A stretch of 64,000 bases of DNA from Flavivirga eckloniae. Its GTDB lineage: Bacteria > Bacteroidota > Bacteroidia > Flavobacteriales > Flavobacteriaceae. The translations under genes were made by a program, and so were the position numbers. The notes below the pieces were generated by a model. It ran no database searches, was not told where the DNA came from, and saw only the letters and a program-made list of their open reading frames with translations. Below, in pieces: positions 8,566 through 17,146 of this stretch (position 1 is its first letter; each line of letters starts with the position of its first letter). The stretch is taken from positions 890,001-954,000 of the forward strand of contig NZ_CP025791.1 in NCBI RefSeq assembly GCF_002886045.1. The letters run 5' to 3'.

Positions 8566-9015
8566 ATGAAAAAGAAAAAAGTATTATTTATTGGTTTGTT
8601 TAGCCTCCTTGTCTTTACAAGTTGCTCTATAAATGACAGCCCCAATCCCGATCCTCGAATTAGAGTACCTCATTGGCATTTAATTAAAACTACTGGTGGT
8701 ATTGCTGGTGTTGACCATGAATTTCCTTTGGAAACTGTAATTTGGACTTTTGATGATGCAAACTCAAAGCTTATGGTGGTAAATAAAAACACCGACGACA
8801 CCAAACAGGATGCTTTTGATGCTGGTACTTACCCCTTTTCTATCAAAAAAGTTGATGATAAAACGTTTCTTATTATTAATGAAGATGAGTTTGGTGAATT
8901 CGAAATTGATGATAAAAAGAGACTAATAATAAATCAAAACAACTTGTCTGAAGGCACCGGTGCTGATGGTTTTGTATATACATTTCACAGAACCATCGAA
9001 ATTATTACTCCATAG
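8566..9015 (+). CDS. Small lipoprotein, unknown function
   Basis: 149 residues. N-terminal MKKKKVLFIGLFSLLVFTSC is a lipoprotein signal with lipobox FTSC (Cys20). The mature part is short and beta-rich, with HWHLIKTTGG early and a C-terminal TFHRTIEI; this layout resembles small lipocalin-like lipoproteins of Bacteroidota, but I do not recognise a specific family. No acidic surface-export signal follows the Cys (sequence SINDSP), so the periplasmic face is possible. Converges with the next gene, 16 bases away. Confidence 0.75.
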   Translation: MKKKKVLFIGLFSLLVFTSCSINDSPNPDPRIRVPHWHLIKTTGGIAGVDHEFPLETVIWTFDDANSKLMVVNKNTDDTKQDAFDAGTYPFSIKKVDDKTFLIINEDEFGEFEIDDKKRLIINQNNLSEGTGADGFVYTFHRTIEIITP

Positions 9016-9031
9016 TTTTTAGCTTAAACTA

Positions 9032-10291
9032 TTACGTTTTTTGTTTCTTCTTTCTTGCTGCAGGAAACAGTACATTGTTTAAAATAAGTCGATAGCCAGG
9101 AGATGTAGGATGCAGATCTAATTCTGTTTTCGCATCTCCTACTCGATGCTGATAATCTTCCGGATCATGCCCTCCATAAAATGTAAAGAATCCTTTTCCT
9201 TTTATTCCATGGATATACTTAGCTTCTCCGTTTGATTTGGTTTCTCCCAAAACCAATACATTCGATTTTATTTCATCTCTTGTAAATGATGTTGTTTGCC
9301 CCATAAAACCTTTCACTAACGCTGTATGATTTTGGCATAACATAGTTGGAATTGGATCCCATTTTGCAGAAAACTCCATTAAAGAAAAATAATCGGTTGT
9401 TTTTGGTACTCTGCGTTTACGTGTCATATCAATCGAAGAAAACTCGTACACAATCGGGCTTCGTTCTAAGATGAAATTAGTAAATGCAAAGGTTTTATTA
9501 AAATCTATTTTATTTTGATAAGCCGGATCGCTACCATCGCCATCAAACATAGGTTCGCAGATATCTACACCTTCGGCAGACAAGGCTATATCGAAACTAT
9601 CTGTAGCGCTGCACATAGCGAACATAAATCCACCCCCAACGACATAGTCTCTAATCTTTAAAGCAACATCCGATTTTTCTTGAGATACTTTACTATAACC
9701 TAATTTTGCAGCCAATGCTTCGGCATCCTTTTTTTCTTGAATATACCATGAGGCTGCCCTATATGCTCCATAAAATTTACCATACTGCCCTGTAAAATCT
9801 TCGTGGTGTAAGTGTAACCAATCAAATAGCAGTAATCCATCATTTAATACTTCTTCATCATAAACCGTTTCATATGGAATTTCTGCGTATTGCAATACCA
9901 TGGTTACGGCATCATCCCAAGGGAGCTTGCCTTTTGGTGTGTATACCGCTATTTTTGGAGCTTTTTCTAACACTACGGCCTCCATATTTTTACTGGGGCT
10001 GCTTATTTCTTCTAAAATACTTTCTACTTTGGAATTTGAAAGTACCTCAAAAGAAATACCTCGTATTTGACATTCTCGCTGAATATCGTTAGTATCGGGC
10101 AATAAAAATGAACCACCTCTATAATTTAAAAGCCACTTTACTTTTAACCCTTTATTGAGTGTCCAATAGGTTATGCCATAAGCTTTTAAATGATTCTTTT
10201 GACTTTCGGCATCCATCGGAACAAGAATATAGGATGCATAGGCATTAACACCTATTAATATGAACAATAATACGAATACTATCTTTTTCAA
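9032..10291 (-). CDS. Exported protein often mislabelled asparagine synthetase B
   Basis: 419 residues with a cleavable signal (residues 1-19, ending NAYA), so periplasmic or exported. From memory, homologs in Flavobacteriia carry the automatic name asparagine synthetase B, but no N-terminal Cys nucleophile, glutaminase loop or ATP-binding PP-loop is visible and the signal peptide contradicts that role. Seen instead: YILVPMDAESQKNHLKAYG after the signal, WLHLHHEDFTGQYGKF mid-protein, GGGFMFAMCSATDSFD with a possible class I amidotransferase-like nucleophile elbow around the Cys, and YGGHDPEDYQHRVGDA near the end. Function unknown; a GATase1-like fold is my guess. It stands alone, with dnaB 142 bases upstream on the same strand. 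Confidence 0.7.
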   Translation of the reverse strand: MKKIVFVLLFILIGVNAYASYILVPMDAESQKNHLKAYGITYWTLNKGLKVKWLLNYRGGSFLLPDTNDIQRECQIRGISFEVLSNSKVESILEEISSPSKNMEAVVLEKAPKIAVYTPKGKLPWDDAVTMVLQYAEIPYETVYDEEVLNDGLLLFDWLHLHHEDFTGQYGKFYGAYRAASWYIQEKKDAEALAAKLGYSKVSQEKSDVALKIRDYVVGGGFMFAMCSATDSFDIALSAEGVDICEPMFDGDGSDPAYQNKIDFNKTFAFTNFILERSPIVYEFSSIDMTRKRRVPKTTDYFSLMEFSAKWDPIPTMLCQNHTALVKGFMGQTTSFTRDEIKSNVLVLGETKSNGEAKYIHGIKGKGFFTFYGGHDPEDYQHRVGDAKTELDLHPTSPGYRLILNNVLFPAARKKKQKT

Positions 10292-10317
10292 TATGAAGCT
10301 AAACGTTAAGAGATTTC

Positions 10318-10366
10318 TCGGTCGTTCCTCCCTGTCTGATACAGGCAGGCCTCGAAATGACAGAAA
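10318..10366. repeat. Dispersed palindromic repeat, degenerate copy
   Basis: GGTCGTTCCTCC followed by CCTGTCTGATACAGG and ending in AATGACAG. It shares the TCnGTCGTnCCTCC and AATGACA blocks with the longer palindromes at 35841-35940 and 48860-48937, and carries an extra internal hairpin. Lies between dnaB and the exported protein gene. Confidence 0.55.
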
Positions 10367-10432
10367 TCTTATTTTAGTTGAAAGATACTTAAATTTTCTT
10401 CTTTCTTAATATGTTTAACAGAAGATTAGTTC

Positions 10433-11974
10433 TTAAAATGGTACTTCGTTGTCGTCATCGTCGTTAAATGAACTACCAAAGGCCTGATCTGGGCTTGCTT
10501 TAAAATCGTCTGTTTTAAAAGTATCGTCGTTAGCCGCAGCATTCATTTTCGAATGGAATTCGAAAGGTGAGTCAAAGTCATCTAAATTATCAAACTTACC
10601 TAAATGACCAAGGAATTTTAATCGTATGTTTTCTAAACCACCATTTCTATGTTTTGCTATAATAAACTCTGCCTGACCTTCTGTTGGTGAACGTTCTTCA
10701 TCATCCCATTCGTCAATTTTATAGTATTCAGGTCTATAAATAAATGATACAATATCGGCATCTTGCTCAATAGCACCAGATTCACGTAAATCTGATAATA
10801 ATGGTCGTTTACTTCCTCCACGCGTTTCAACAGCACGCGACAATTGCGACAGGGCAATTACCGGTACCATTAATTCTTTAGCTAATGCTTTAAGGTTTCT
10901 GGAAATCATGGAAATTTCCTGCTCACGGTTTCCACCATGACTAGGACCACCTGTCATTAATTGTAAATAATCAATCATGATTAGTTTAATATCATGTTGT
11001 GATGCTAAACGACGGGCTTTTGCTCTTAAATCGAAAATTGAAAGTGATGGGGTATCGTCAATAAAGAGCGGTGCTTTTTCTAAACCTTTTACTTTTACAT
11101 TGAGTTGTTCCCACTCGTGTTTTTCTAACTTACCAGTACGTAATTTTTCTGAAGAAAGACCAGTTTCACTAGAAATTAAACGGGTAATTAACTGTACGGA
11201 TGCCATTTCTAATGAAAAGAAAGCAACCCCTATATTTTGATCTACCGCAATATTTCTTGCCATCGAGAGCGTTAAAGCGGTTTTACCCATACCTGGACGT
11301 GCTGCCACAATAATTAAATCGGAAGGCTGCCAACCCGAGGTTAGTTTATCTAGTTTGTGAAACCCTGTTGGAATACCACTTAATCCTTCTTTATTCGAAA
11401 TTTCCTCAATTTTCTTTTTAGCTTGTATAACTAACTCTTGAGCCGTTTCACTAGATTTTTTAATATTTCCTTGGGTAACTTCGTATAATTTGGATTCTGC
11501 TGCATCCAACAAATCGAAAACATCTTTAGTCTCATCGTAGGAGTCTTCAATAATCTCGCTTGATATTTTAATCAAGCTCCGCTGAATGAATTTTTGTAGG
11601 ATAATACGAGCATGAAACTCGATATGAGCAGAAGACGACACCTTTTGTGTTAAGGAAATAAGATAGAAGTCACCTCCTACCATTTCTAGCTTTGCATTCT
11701 TCTTTAATTGTGTAGAAACGGTTAATAAGTCAATAGGTTCACTGTTTTCGAACAGCTGAAATATAGCTTCAAATATATGTTGATGTGCTTCTTTGTAAAA
11801 TGCTTCGGCACTTAAAATATCGATTACTTCGTCTACTCCTTTTTTATCGATCATCATCGCCCCAAGCACAACTTCCTCTAAATCAAGTGCTTGCGGGGGT
11901 ATTTTCCCTTTCTCAAGACTAATAATAGTACTTTTATCTACTTTATATCCTTGGACTTGTTTGGGTTGTTTCAT
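10433..11974 (-). CDS. dnaB: Replicative DNA helicase
   Basis: 513-residue hexameric helicase that unwinds DNA at the replication fork and loads primase. N-terminal DnaB domain (about residues 25-130, PPQALDLEEVVLGAMM), linker, then the RecA-like domain with Walker A GMGKT at residues 228-232 (Lys231), Walker B around KLIMIDYLQLM, the QEISMISRNLKALAKEL segment, LSQLSRAVE, and the arginine-finger region SDLRESGAIEQDAD. The acidic C-terminus (SFNDDDDNEVPF) resembles the acidic tails of proteins that contact other replication factors. Length is normal for the family; no intein is present. Separated from accA by a terminator. Confidence 0.97.
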   Translation of the reverse strand: MKQPKQVQGYKVDKSTIISLEKGKIPPQALDLEEVVLGAMMIDKKGVDEVIDILSAEAFYKEAHQHIFEAIFQLFENSEPIDLLTVSTQLKKNAKLEMVGGDFYLISLTQKVSSSAHIEFHARIILQKFIQRSLIKISSEIIEDSYDETKDVFDLLDAAESKLYEVTQGNIKKSSETAQELVIQAKKKIEEISNKEGLSGIPTGFHKLDKLTSGWQPSDLIIVAARPGMGKTALTLSMARNIAVDQNIGVAFFSLEMASVQLITRLISSETGLSSEKLRTGKLEKHEWEQLNVKVKGLEKAPLFIDDTPSLSIFDLRAKARRLASQHDIKLIMIDYLQLMTGGPSHGGNREQEISMISRNLKALAKELMVPVIALSQLSRAVETRGGSKRPLLSDLRESGAIEQDADIVSFIYRPEYYKIDEWDDEERSPTEGQAEFIIAKHRNGGLENIRLKFLGHLGKFDNLDDFDSPFEFHSKMNAAANDDTFKTDDFKASPDQAFGSSFNDDDDNEVPF

Positions 11975-12087
11975 ACTTGCGAAAGTAATTAAAAAGAAAG
12001 GGTTTTAAAACAAAAATTGAATTTTGGTTACTCACCAGTCATTAACATTCTAACTGTTAATAACTAAAAAATATTGTTGATAAGCAT

Positions 12088-12122
12088 AAAAAAATCCAAA
12101 ACTAGATGTTTCAGATTTTTTT
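12088..12122 (-). terminator. Terminator downstream of accA
   Basis: Interrupted stem: AAATC (12092-12096) with GATTT (12114-12118) and AAAC (12099-12102) with GTTT (12108-12111), flanked by an A-run and a T-run. It is A/T-tailed on both sides; placement just after the accA stop (minus strand) suggests it ends that transcript. Confidence 0.65.
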
Positions 12123-12142
12123 ATGTTAGGTTTTTAAAAGGA

Positions 12143-13096
12143 TTAGCCTTTATACACGCCCATATTTGCATATTTCTCCATACGCTGGGAAATCAAATCT
12201 GTTGGTGATAAGTTTTTTAGATCCTCGTAAGATTTTACAATGGCATTACTAACTGCCGAAAATGTTTTTTCTCGATCTCTATGTGCGCCTCCAAGTGGTT
12301 CTTTAATAACACCATCTACTACTTTTATTTTCATAGCATCTGTGGCTGTTAGTTTTAAGGCTTCTGCTGCTTGTTCTTTATATTCCCAGCTGCGCCATAG
12401 TATTGAAGAGCAATTTTCTGGCGATATTACAGAATACCAGGAATTTTCCAACATTAATACTTTATCTCCAACACCAATACCTAAGGCGCCACCAGATGCA
12501 CCCTCTCCTATTACTATAGCTATAATAGGAACTTTTAAGCGTGTCATTTCTAAAATATTTCTGGCTATGGCTTCTCCTTGCCCACGTTCTTCTGCTTCTA
12601 AGCCAGGATATGCGCCAGGGGTATCTATTAAGGTTACAACTGGTATTCCGAATTTCTCGGCAGATTTCATTAAACGTAAAGCTTTACGGTAACCTTCTGG
12701 GTTTGCCATACCAAAATTTCGATATTGTCTGGTTTTTGTGTTATAGCCTTTTTGCTGACCAATAAACATAAAACTTTGATCGCCTATTTTTCCTAAACCA
12801 CCAATCATAGCTTTATCATCCTTTATATTACGATCTCCGTGTAATTCTAAAAAAGAATCACCACAAATCGCTTTTATATGATCTAAAGTATAAGGTCTAT
12901 TAGGGTGACGCGACAATTGTACACGTTGCCAAGGCGATAGGTTTTTATAAATATCCTTTTGGGTATCTTTAAGTTTCTTTTCTATTTGAGAACAAGTTTC
13001 AGTAACATCTACTTCACTTTCCTCGCCAATCACTCTACACTTTTGTAGTTGATCTTCTAGCTCTTTTATAGGTAGTTCAAATTCTAAATATTCCAT
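12143..13096 (-). CDS. accA: Acetyl-CoA carboxylase carboxyltransferase alpha subunit
   Basis: 317 residues. Transfers carboxyl from carboxybiotin to acetyl-CoA to make malonyl-CoA, the first step of fatty acid synthesis, together with AccD. Family signatures: [67 protein letters not shown] and [16 protein letters not shown], the oxyanion-forming glycine-rich loops of the crotonase-like fold. N-terminal coiled region as usual. accD is not in the window. A TATATTTG -10 lies 39-46 bases upstream, so it can be transcribed on its own despite following the EamA gene. Confidence 0.97.
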   Translation of the reverse strand: MEYLEFELPIKELEDQLQKCRVIGEESEVDVTETCSQIEKKLKDTQKDIYKNLSPWQRVQLSRHPNRPYTLDHIKAICGDSFLELHGDRNIKDDKAMIGGLGKIGDQSFMFIGQQKGYNTKTRQYRNFGMANPEGYRKALRLMKSAEKFGIPVVTLIDTPGAYPGLEAEERGQGEAIARNILEMTRLKVPIIAIVIGEGASGGALGIGVGDKVLMLENSWYSVISPENCSSILWRSWEYKEQAAEALKLTATDAMKIKVVDGVIKEPLGGAHRDREKTFSAVSNAIVKSYEDLKNLSPTDLISQRMEKYANMGVYKG

Positions 13097-13134
13097 AAGA
13101 ATTCTGTTTAGGCTATTAATTTTTAGTTAGCGTA

Positions 13135-13142
13135 CAAATATA
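13135..13142 (-). promoter_or_regulatory. Predicted -10 element of accA
   Basis: Minus strand reads TATATTTG, an exact match to TAnnTTTG, 39 bases before the accA ATG. No clear -33 TTG was found at 19-22 bases upstream. Confidence 0.5.
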
Positions 13143-13166
13143 AAAAACTTTAATTTTCTTGTACTG

Positions 13167-14063
13167 TTAAGTATGCTTTCTTTTTAATTTTCTTGAGTTT
13201 TTTATAATCCCATTTAAAATTACTGTAGTTATAATTATTATAGCACCGTAGTAGAACGATCCGCTCATTTGTTCTTTCTCCGGAAATAATATCAATGCCA
13301 TAATGATCCCATAAATAGGCTCTAAATTATACGTTAACACTACTGTATAGGGGCTAATGAGCTTCATTACGTGTACTGATGCAATAAAGGCATAGGCAGT
13401 ACAAATGGAAGCCAATATAAAGAGGTATCCGAAATCGGATATACTTAATGTAAAGAAACTCAAAGAAAATCCACCACCAAAAAACATGATGTAAATTGAA
13501 ATGAATAACACCCCACTTAAAAATTCGTAAAACGAAATAACTGTGGCTGTATGTTGTTTTAAAAACTTTCCGTTTAATACTGCAAACAATGAAGAAAAAA
13601 ACGCCGAGGAAATCCCTAATAAAATACCAGTAAGGTATTTTATTTCACTTTGTGTAATTATAAAAACCCCTATTATTACAATAATTCCAAAAAGAATTTC
13701 ATACCAAATAATGGTTCTTTTATAAATTATGGGTTCTATAAGGGACGCAAAAAAGGCTCCGGTAGAGAACATGGCTAGTGCTATGGATATATTGGATTCG
13801 TCTATGGCTCCAAAAAAAGTAATCCAATGTAATGCTATAATAATTCCTGCTATTGAAAGCCTGACAAGAGATTTTGGCCTGATTTTTAATTTAACCTGAG
13901 CTACCTTAATATATATAAACATTAAAATAGATGCCATCACCATTCTATACCAAACCAGTGGAATTGCTTTTATTGTAATTAACTCGCCAAGAATAGCTGT
14001 AAATCCTGCAATAAAAACTAAAAAGTGAAGGTGTAAATAATTTTTAATTTTAGCGTTTGGCAT
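13167..14063 (-). CDS. EamA/DMT-family inner-membrane transporter
   Basis: 298 residues, about ten predicted membrane segments in two homologous EamA halves (roughly residues 10-140 and 150-290), typical of drug/metabolite transporters. Visible: LITIKAIPLVWYRMVMASILM in the first half and TAYAFIASVHVMKLISPYT with YNLEPIYGIIMALILFPE in the second, where EamA proteins carry their conserved Pro and Glu. Substrate unknown. Its start overlaps the end of the LptF/G gene by 14 bases, so the two are translationally linked in the tgt operon. The basic tail SRKLKRK is on the cytoplasmic side. Confidence 0.9.
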   Translation of the reverse strand: MPNAKIKNYLHLHFLVFIAGFTAILGELITIKAIPLVWYRMVMASILMFIYIKVAQVKLKIRPKSLVRLSIAGIIIALHWITFFGAIDESNISIALAMFSTGAFFASLIEPIIYKRTIIWYEILFGIIVIIGVFIITQSEIKYLTGILLGISSAFFSSLFAVLNGKFLKQHTATVISFYEFLSGVLFISIYIMFFGGGFSLSFFTLSISDFGYLFILASICTAYAFIASVHVMKLISPYTVVLTYNLEPIYGIIMALILFPEKEQMSGSFYYGAIIIITTVILNGIIKNSRKLKRKHT

Positions 14064-15126
14064 TATACAAAAGGTAAATCGCTAAAATACCAAAAATGAC
14101 ATTAGGAAACCATACGGCAATCAATGGTGGGAAATCGGATTGTTCGGCCATAACACCAAAAATCTTATCGAAAAATACAAAAACCATAGCGATACAAATA
14201 CCAACGGCTAAGTTAACACCCATACCTCCTCGCCTTTTTATTGACGACACTGCTACTGCTATAATTGTTAGAATAAATACTGAAACCGGTAAACTCCATT
14301 TTCTATATAAAACCAATTTAAAACGTCCTACATTGGAAGACCCTCTGGCTTCCTCTTTTTCGATAAAACGCTTTAAATCGCCATACATTTTGGTTTCGGC
14401 TGCATATATTACAGGGATAAGATCGTCTACATGAAAAGAAAACAGTGTGTCCTTTTTTCTAATTACATCTAATTCATCTTCGTTTGCACCAATATCTCTT
14501 TTAAGATAATTAGTTAATCGATATATGGTATCACTTTCTATATATTTTATTTTACTCGCAGTGATTTTGTGTATGAGCTTGTTATCTTTAAAGTGTTCCA
14601 AAGTAAAATCTTTTCCTTCTTTATTCTTTACATCGAAACTGCTCACATAAATAATCTCGTTATCGTTTATCTGTCGAAACACATTTGTTTTTTGTACGGC
14701 ACTTTTATGTTTTTTAAAATATTTAAAACTAAAGTCATTAAACCCCTCACTAGCCTTAGGTGCTAAAAATAAACCTAATATAATTGCCAAAACAGCTACT
14801 ACGGAGGCTCCAATCATGTAAGGACGTAAAAAACGCGTAAATGACACCCCAGAACTTAAAAAGGCAACAACTTCTGTATTGTTGGCAAGTTTAGATGTAA
14901 ACCAAATAACCGATAGGAATAAAAATAATGGGAAAAGCAAGTGCGCAAAATAAATTGTAAAATCCAGGAAATAAAGCATAACCTCACCAAAAGGCACATT
15001 ATTTTCCAATATTTTACCAATCTTTTCTGCCAGATGTACTGTTATTCCAATAGGAATGAAGAGCAGTAACATCATTAAGAATGTAAACAAATAGCGTTTT
15101 AATATATACCAATCAAGAATTTTCAT
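14050..15126 (-). CDS. LptF/LptG family lipopolysaccharide export permease
   Basis: 358 residues, matching the length of LptF/LptG, the inner-membrane permease of the ABC machine that extracts lipopolysaccharide and passes it to the periplasmic bridge. Three N-terminal membrane segments (residues about 10-120, including the family's DWYILKRYLFTF opening and SSGVSFTRFLRPY), a large periplasmic jelly-roll domain (about 130-270) and three C-terminal segments (about 275-355). The opening looks slightly more LptG-like, but I leave the paralog open. Five bases downstream of tgt and overlapping the EamA gene, a three-gene operon. Confidence 0.9.
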   Translation of the reverse strand: MKILDWYILKRYLFTFLMMLLLFIPIGITVHLAEKIGKILENNVPFGEVMLYFLDFTIYFAHLLFPLFLFLSVIWFTSKLANNTEVVAFLSSGVSFTRFLRPYMIGASVVAVLAIILGLFLAPKASEGFNDFSFKYFKKHKSAVQKTNVFRQINDNEIIYVSSFDVKNKEGKDFTLEHFKDNKLIHKITASKIKYIESDTIYRLTNYLKRDIGANEDELDVIRKKDTLFSFHVDDLIPVIYAAETKMYGDLKRFIEKEEARGSSNVGRFKLVLYRKWSLPVSVFILTIIAVAVSSIKRRGGMGVNLAVGICIAMVFVFFDKIFGVMAEQSDFPPLIAVWFPNVIFGILAIYLLYNAKR

Positions 15127-15131
15127 AAATA

Positions 15132-16262
15132 CTACAAACGGTTATCCATTTGTTTTACCATTTTATCTTTCCATGTTTTAAAATCTCCTGCTAATATATG
15201 CTTTCTTGCTTCTCGAACCAACCATAAATAGAACCCTAAATTATGTATGGTTGCTATTTGCTTACCTAACAATTCGTTAACACTAAATAAATGTCTTAAA
15301 TAGGCTTTACTGTATTCTGTATCTACAAAAGTTATACCCATTTCATCAATGGGTGAAAAATCTTCTGCCCATTTTAAATTTTTTATGTTAATGGTACCAT
15401 AAGCTGTAAATAGCATTCCATTTCTGGCATTTCTTGTTGGCATCACGCAATCGAACATGTCTACTCCTAACGCAATATTTTCTAAAATATTGATTGGTGT
15501 TCCTACACCCATTAAATATCGTGGTTTGTCTTCTGGTAAAATGGCGCAAACCACATCGGTCATGGCATACATTTCTTCTGCTGGTTCACCAACCGACAAT
15601 CCTCCAATAGCATTACCAACAGCACCAGAGTTTGCAATATATTCTGCAGATTGCATGCGCAAATCTTTATAGGTGCTTCCTTGTACTATTGGAAAAAATG
15701 CTTGATTATAATCGTACTTTAAGGGTGTTTTTTCTAAATGATTAATGCATCTATCTAACCAACGATGCGTCATGTGCATAGAGCGTTTTGCATAATTATA
15801 GTCACATGGGTATGGTGTACACTCATCGAAAGCCATAATAATGTCGGCACCTATGCTTCGCTGAATTTCCATCACATTTTCTGGAGTAAAAATATGATAG
15901 CTTCCGTCTATGTGCGATTTAAATTTTACGCCTTCTTCTTTAATCTTCCTATTGGCCGATAAGGAATATACTTGGTATCCACCGGAATCTGTTAAGATAT
16001 TTCTATCCCAATTCATAAATTTATGAAGTCCGCCTGCTTTTTCAATAATATCTGTTTGCGGACGTAAGTACAAGTGGTACGTATTACCTAAAATAATGTC
16101 GGGATTTATATCGTCTTTTAACTCACGTTGGTGCACGCCTTTTACAGTGGCTACTGTACCAACTGGCATAAAAATAGGTGTTTCTATAACACCATGATCG
16201 GTAGTTATTTTACCTGCTCTCGCTTTACTTTGAGCATCTTTTGCCTTTAATTCAAATTTCAT
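15132..16262 (-). CDS. tgt: tRNA-guanine transglycosylase lacking zinc cysteines
   Basis: Exchanges guanine-34 for preQ1 in GUN tRNAs on the way to queuosine. I start it at ATG 16262 (376 residues, MKFELKAKDAQSKARAG) and not at the upstream TTG 16286, which lies inside a -10 element. TIM-barrel motifs: FMPVGTVATVKGV, GNTYHLYLRP, ILTDSGGYQVYSL with a catalytic Asp, FDECTPYP, PIVQGS, GGLSVGE and VMPTRNARNG. Unusually, where the family has the CxCxxC zinc cluster before YSRAYLRHL, this protein has DEMGITFVDTEYSKAYLRHL with no Cys; the zinc-site His in TIHNL remains. The rest is intact, so it is probably active. First gene of the tgt-lptF/G-eamA operon. Confidence 0.95.
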   Translation of the reverse strand: MKFELKAKDAQSKARAGKITTDHGVIETPIFMPVGTVATVKGVHQRELKDDINPDIILGNTYHLYLRPQTDIIEKAGGLHKFMNWDRNILTDSGGYQVYSLSANRKIKEEGVKFKSHIDGSYHIFTPENVMEIQRSIGADIIMAFDECTPYPCDYNYAKRSMHMTHRWLDRCINHLEKTPLKYDYNQAFFPIVQGSTYKDLRMQSAEYIANSGAVGNAIGGLSVGEPAEEMYAMTDVVCAILPEDKPRYLMGVGTPINILENIALGVDMFDCVMPTRNARNGMLFTAYGTINIKNLKWAEDFSPIDEMGITFVDTEYSKAYLRHLFSVNELLGKQIATIHNLGFYLWLVREARKHILAGDFKTWKDKMVKQMDNRL

Positions 16263-16283
16263 CTCTACAGCATTATAAGTTGG

Positions 16284-16291
16284 CAAACCTA
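16284..16291 (-). promoter_or_regulatory. Predicted -10 element of tgt
   Basis: Minus strand reads TAGGTTTG, a full match to TAnnTTTG, ending 21 bases before the ATG at 16262. It overlaps the alternative TTG start at 16286, which argues against that start. No good -33. Confidence 0.5.
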
Positions 16292-16430
16292 CATATTTTT
16301 TTAGTTTTAAATTAGTTTTATCTTATCTAATTAGTCTAAGTTCTCTTGCTTATACTCTATTGAAACCACATATGGTAGTAAATATAAATAACCGAAAACC
16401 TATAACAATAATATAAAGAGGAAAATAATA

Positions 16431-16438
16431 TACCTTTG
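16431..16438 (+). promoter_or_regulatory. Predicted -10 element of the beta-barrel gene
   Basis: TACCTTTG matches TAnnTTTG and lies 45 bases before the ATG at 16484. It supports that ATG over the more distal TTG at 16436, which lies inside the element. The -33 is not clear. Confidence 0.45.
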
Positions 16439-16483
16439 GCAACGTTTTTGATATTAGGAATCAAATCTAAAAAACGAATTATT

Positions 16484-17077
16484 ATGAGACATCTATTTTT
16501 TATTTTGGCAATAATCTTAATTATTCCTGCGACTACCATGGCACAATCTTCAATGATTACTGGTGTGGGTATTAAAGCAGGATTGAATTACAACGCTAAT
16601 GGTGATTATATTGAATCTATTAACAGTAACTCTGAAAACCCCGATGGAAATGTTGGATACCACGTTGGTGTATTTGGTAAAATAGGAAATCCTAGACTTT
16701 ATTTTAAACCAGAAATTGTTTATACTGCTACTAAAAGTGATTATACCGACGATAGTTTTAAGATGCAGAAACTAGATGCACCTTTATTAGTTGGTACAAG
16801 AATAATTGGTCCTATTAGTGTATTTGGAGGTCCATCTCTTCAATATATTCTGGATTCTGAATTTGATGGTATTTCTATTGAGAATGTAAAGAATGATTTT
16901 TCGGTTGGCCTTAATTTTGGTGTTGGTTTTAACCTTAAAAGAATTGGTGTAGATCTGCGTTACGAAAGAGGCTTTAGTAAAAACGAAGCTACTTTTTTAA
17001 GCAATAACAATGTTAACGTAAGTAGGTTAGATACCAGGCCGAGTCAATTAATTTTGAGTTTTTCTTTAATTTTATAA
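16484..17077 (+). CDS. Outer-membrane beta-barrel (porin-family) protein
   Basis: 197 residues with a signal peptide (1-20, ending TMAQ). The mature protein alternates hydrophobic and polar residues as expected for about eight beta-strands: GVGIKAGLNYN at the start, RLYFKPEIVYTATKSDY, DAPLLVGTRIIGPISVFGGPSLQY, and a final strand LILSFSLIL ending on a hydrophobic residue. This is the pattern of the outer-membrane beta-barrel family common in Bacteroidota (PF13568-like). Specific function unknown. Monocistronic: its own -10 upstream and a strong terminator 32 bases after the stop. Confidence 0.85.
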   Translation: MRHLFFILAIILIIPATTMAQSSMITGVGIKAGLNYNANGDYIESINSNSENPDGNVGYHVGVFGKIGNPRLYFKPEIVYTATKSDYTDDSFKMQKLDAPLLVGTRIIGPISVFGGPSLQYILDSEFDGISIENVKNDFSVGLNFGVGFNLKRIGVDLRYERGFSKNEATFLSNNNVNVSRLDTRPSQLILSFSLIL

Positions 17078-17108
17078 ATAGACTACCATTAGGATTATTA
17101 AAACAAAA

Positions 17109-17133
17109 AAACCTCGCTAATGCGAGGTTTTTA
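17109..17133 (+). terminator. Bidirectional rho-independent terminator
   Basis: Perfect stem AAACCTCGC (17109-17117) / GCGAGGTTT (17122-17130) with loop TAAT, T-run after and A-run before. It sits between two convergent genes and can end both. Confidence 0.92.
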
Positions 17134-17146
17134 ATTTTTAAAACTA

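Noticed and set aside
12240-12692. 150-codon frame opposite accA
   Set aside because: accA is fully conserved along this stretch; the antisense frame matches nothing recognisable.
14096-14434. 112-codon frame opposite the LptF/G gene
   Set aside because: Shadow of the membrane protein gene; no start signal or family features.
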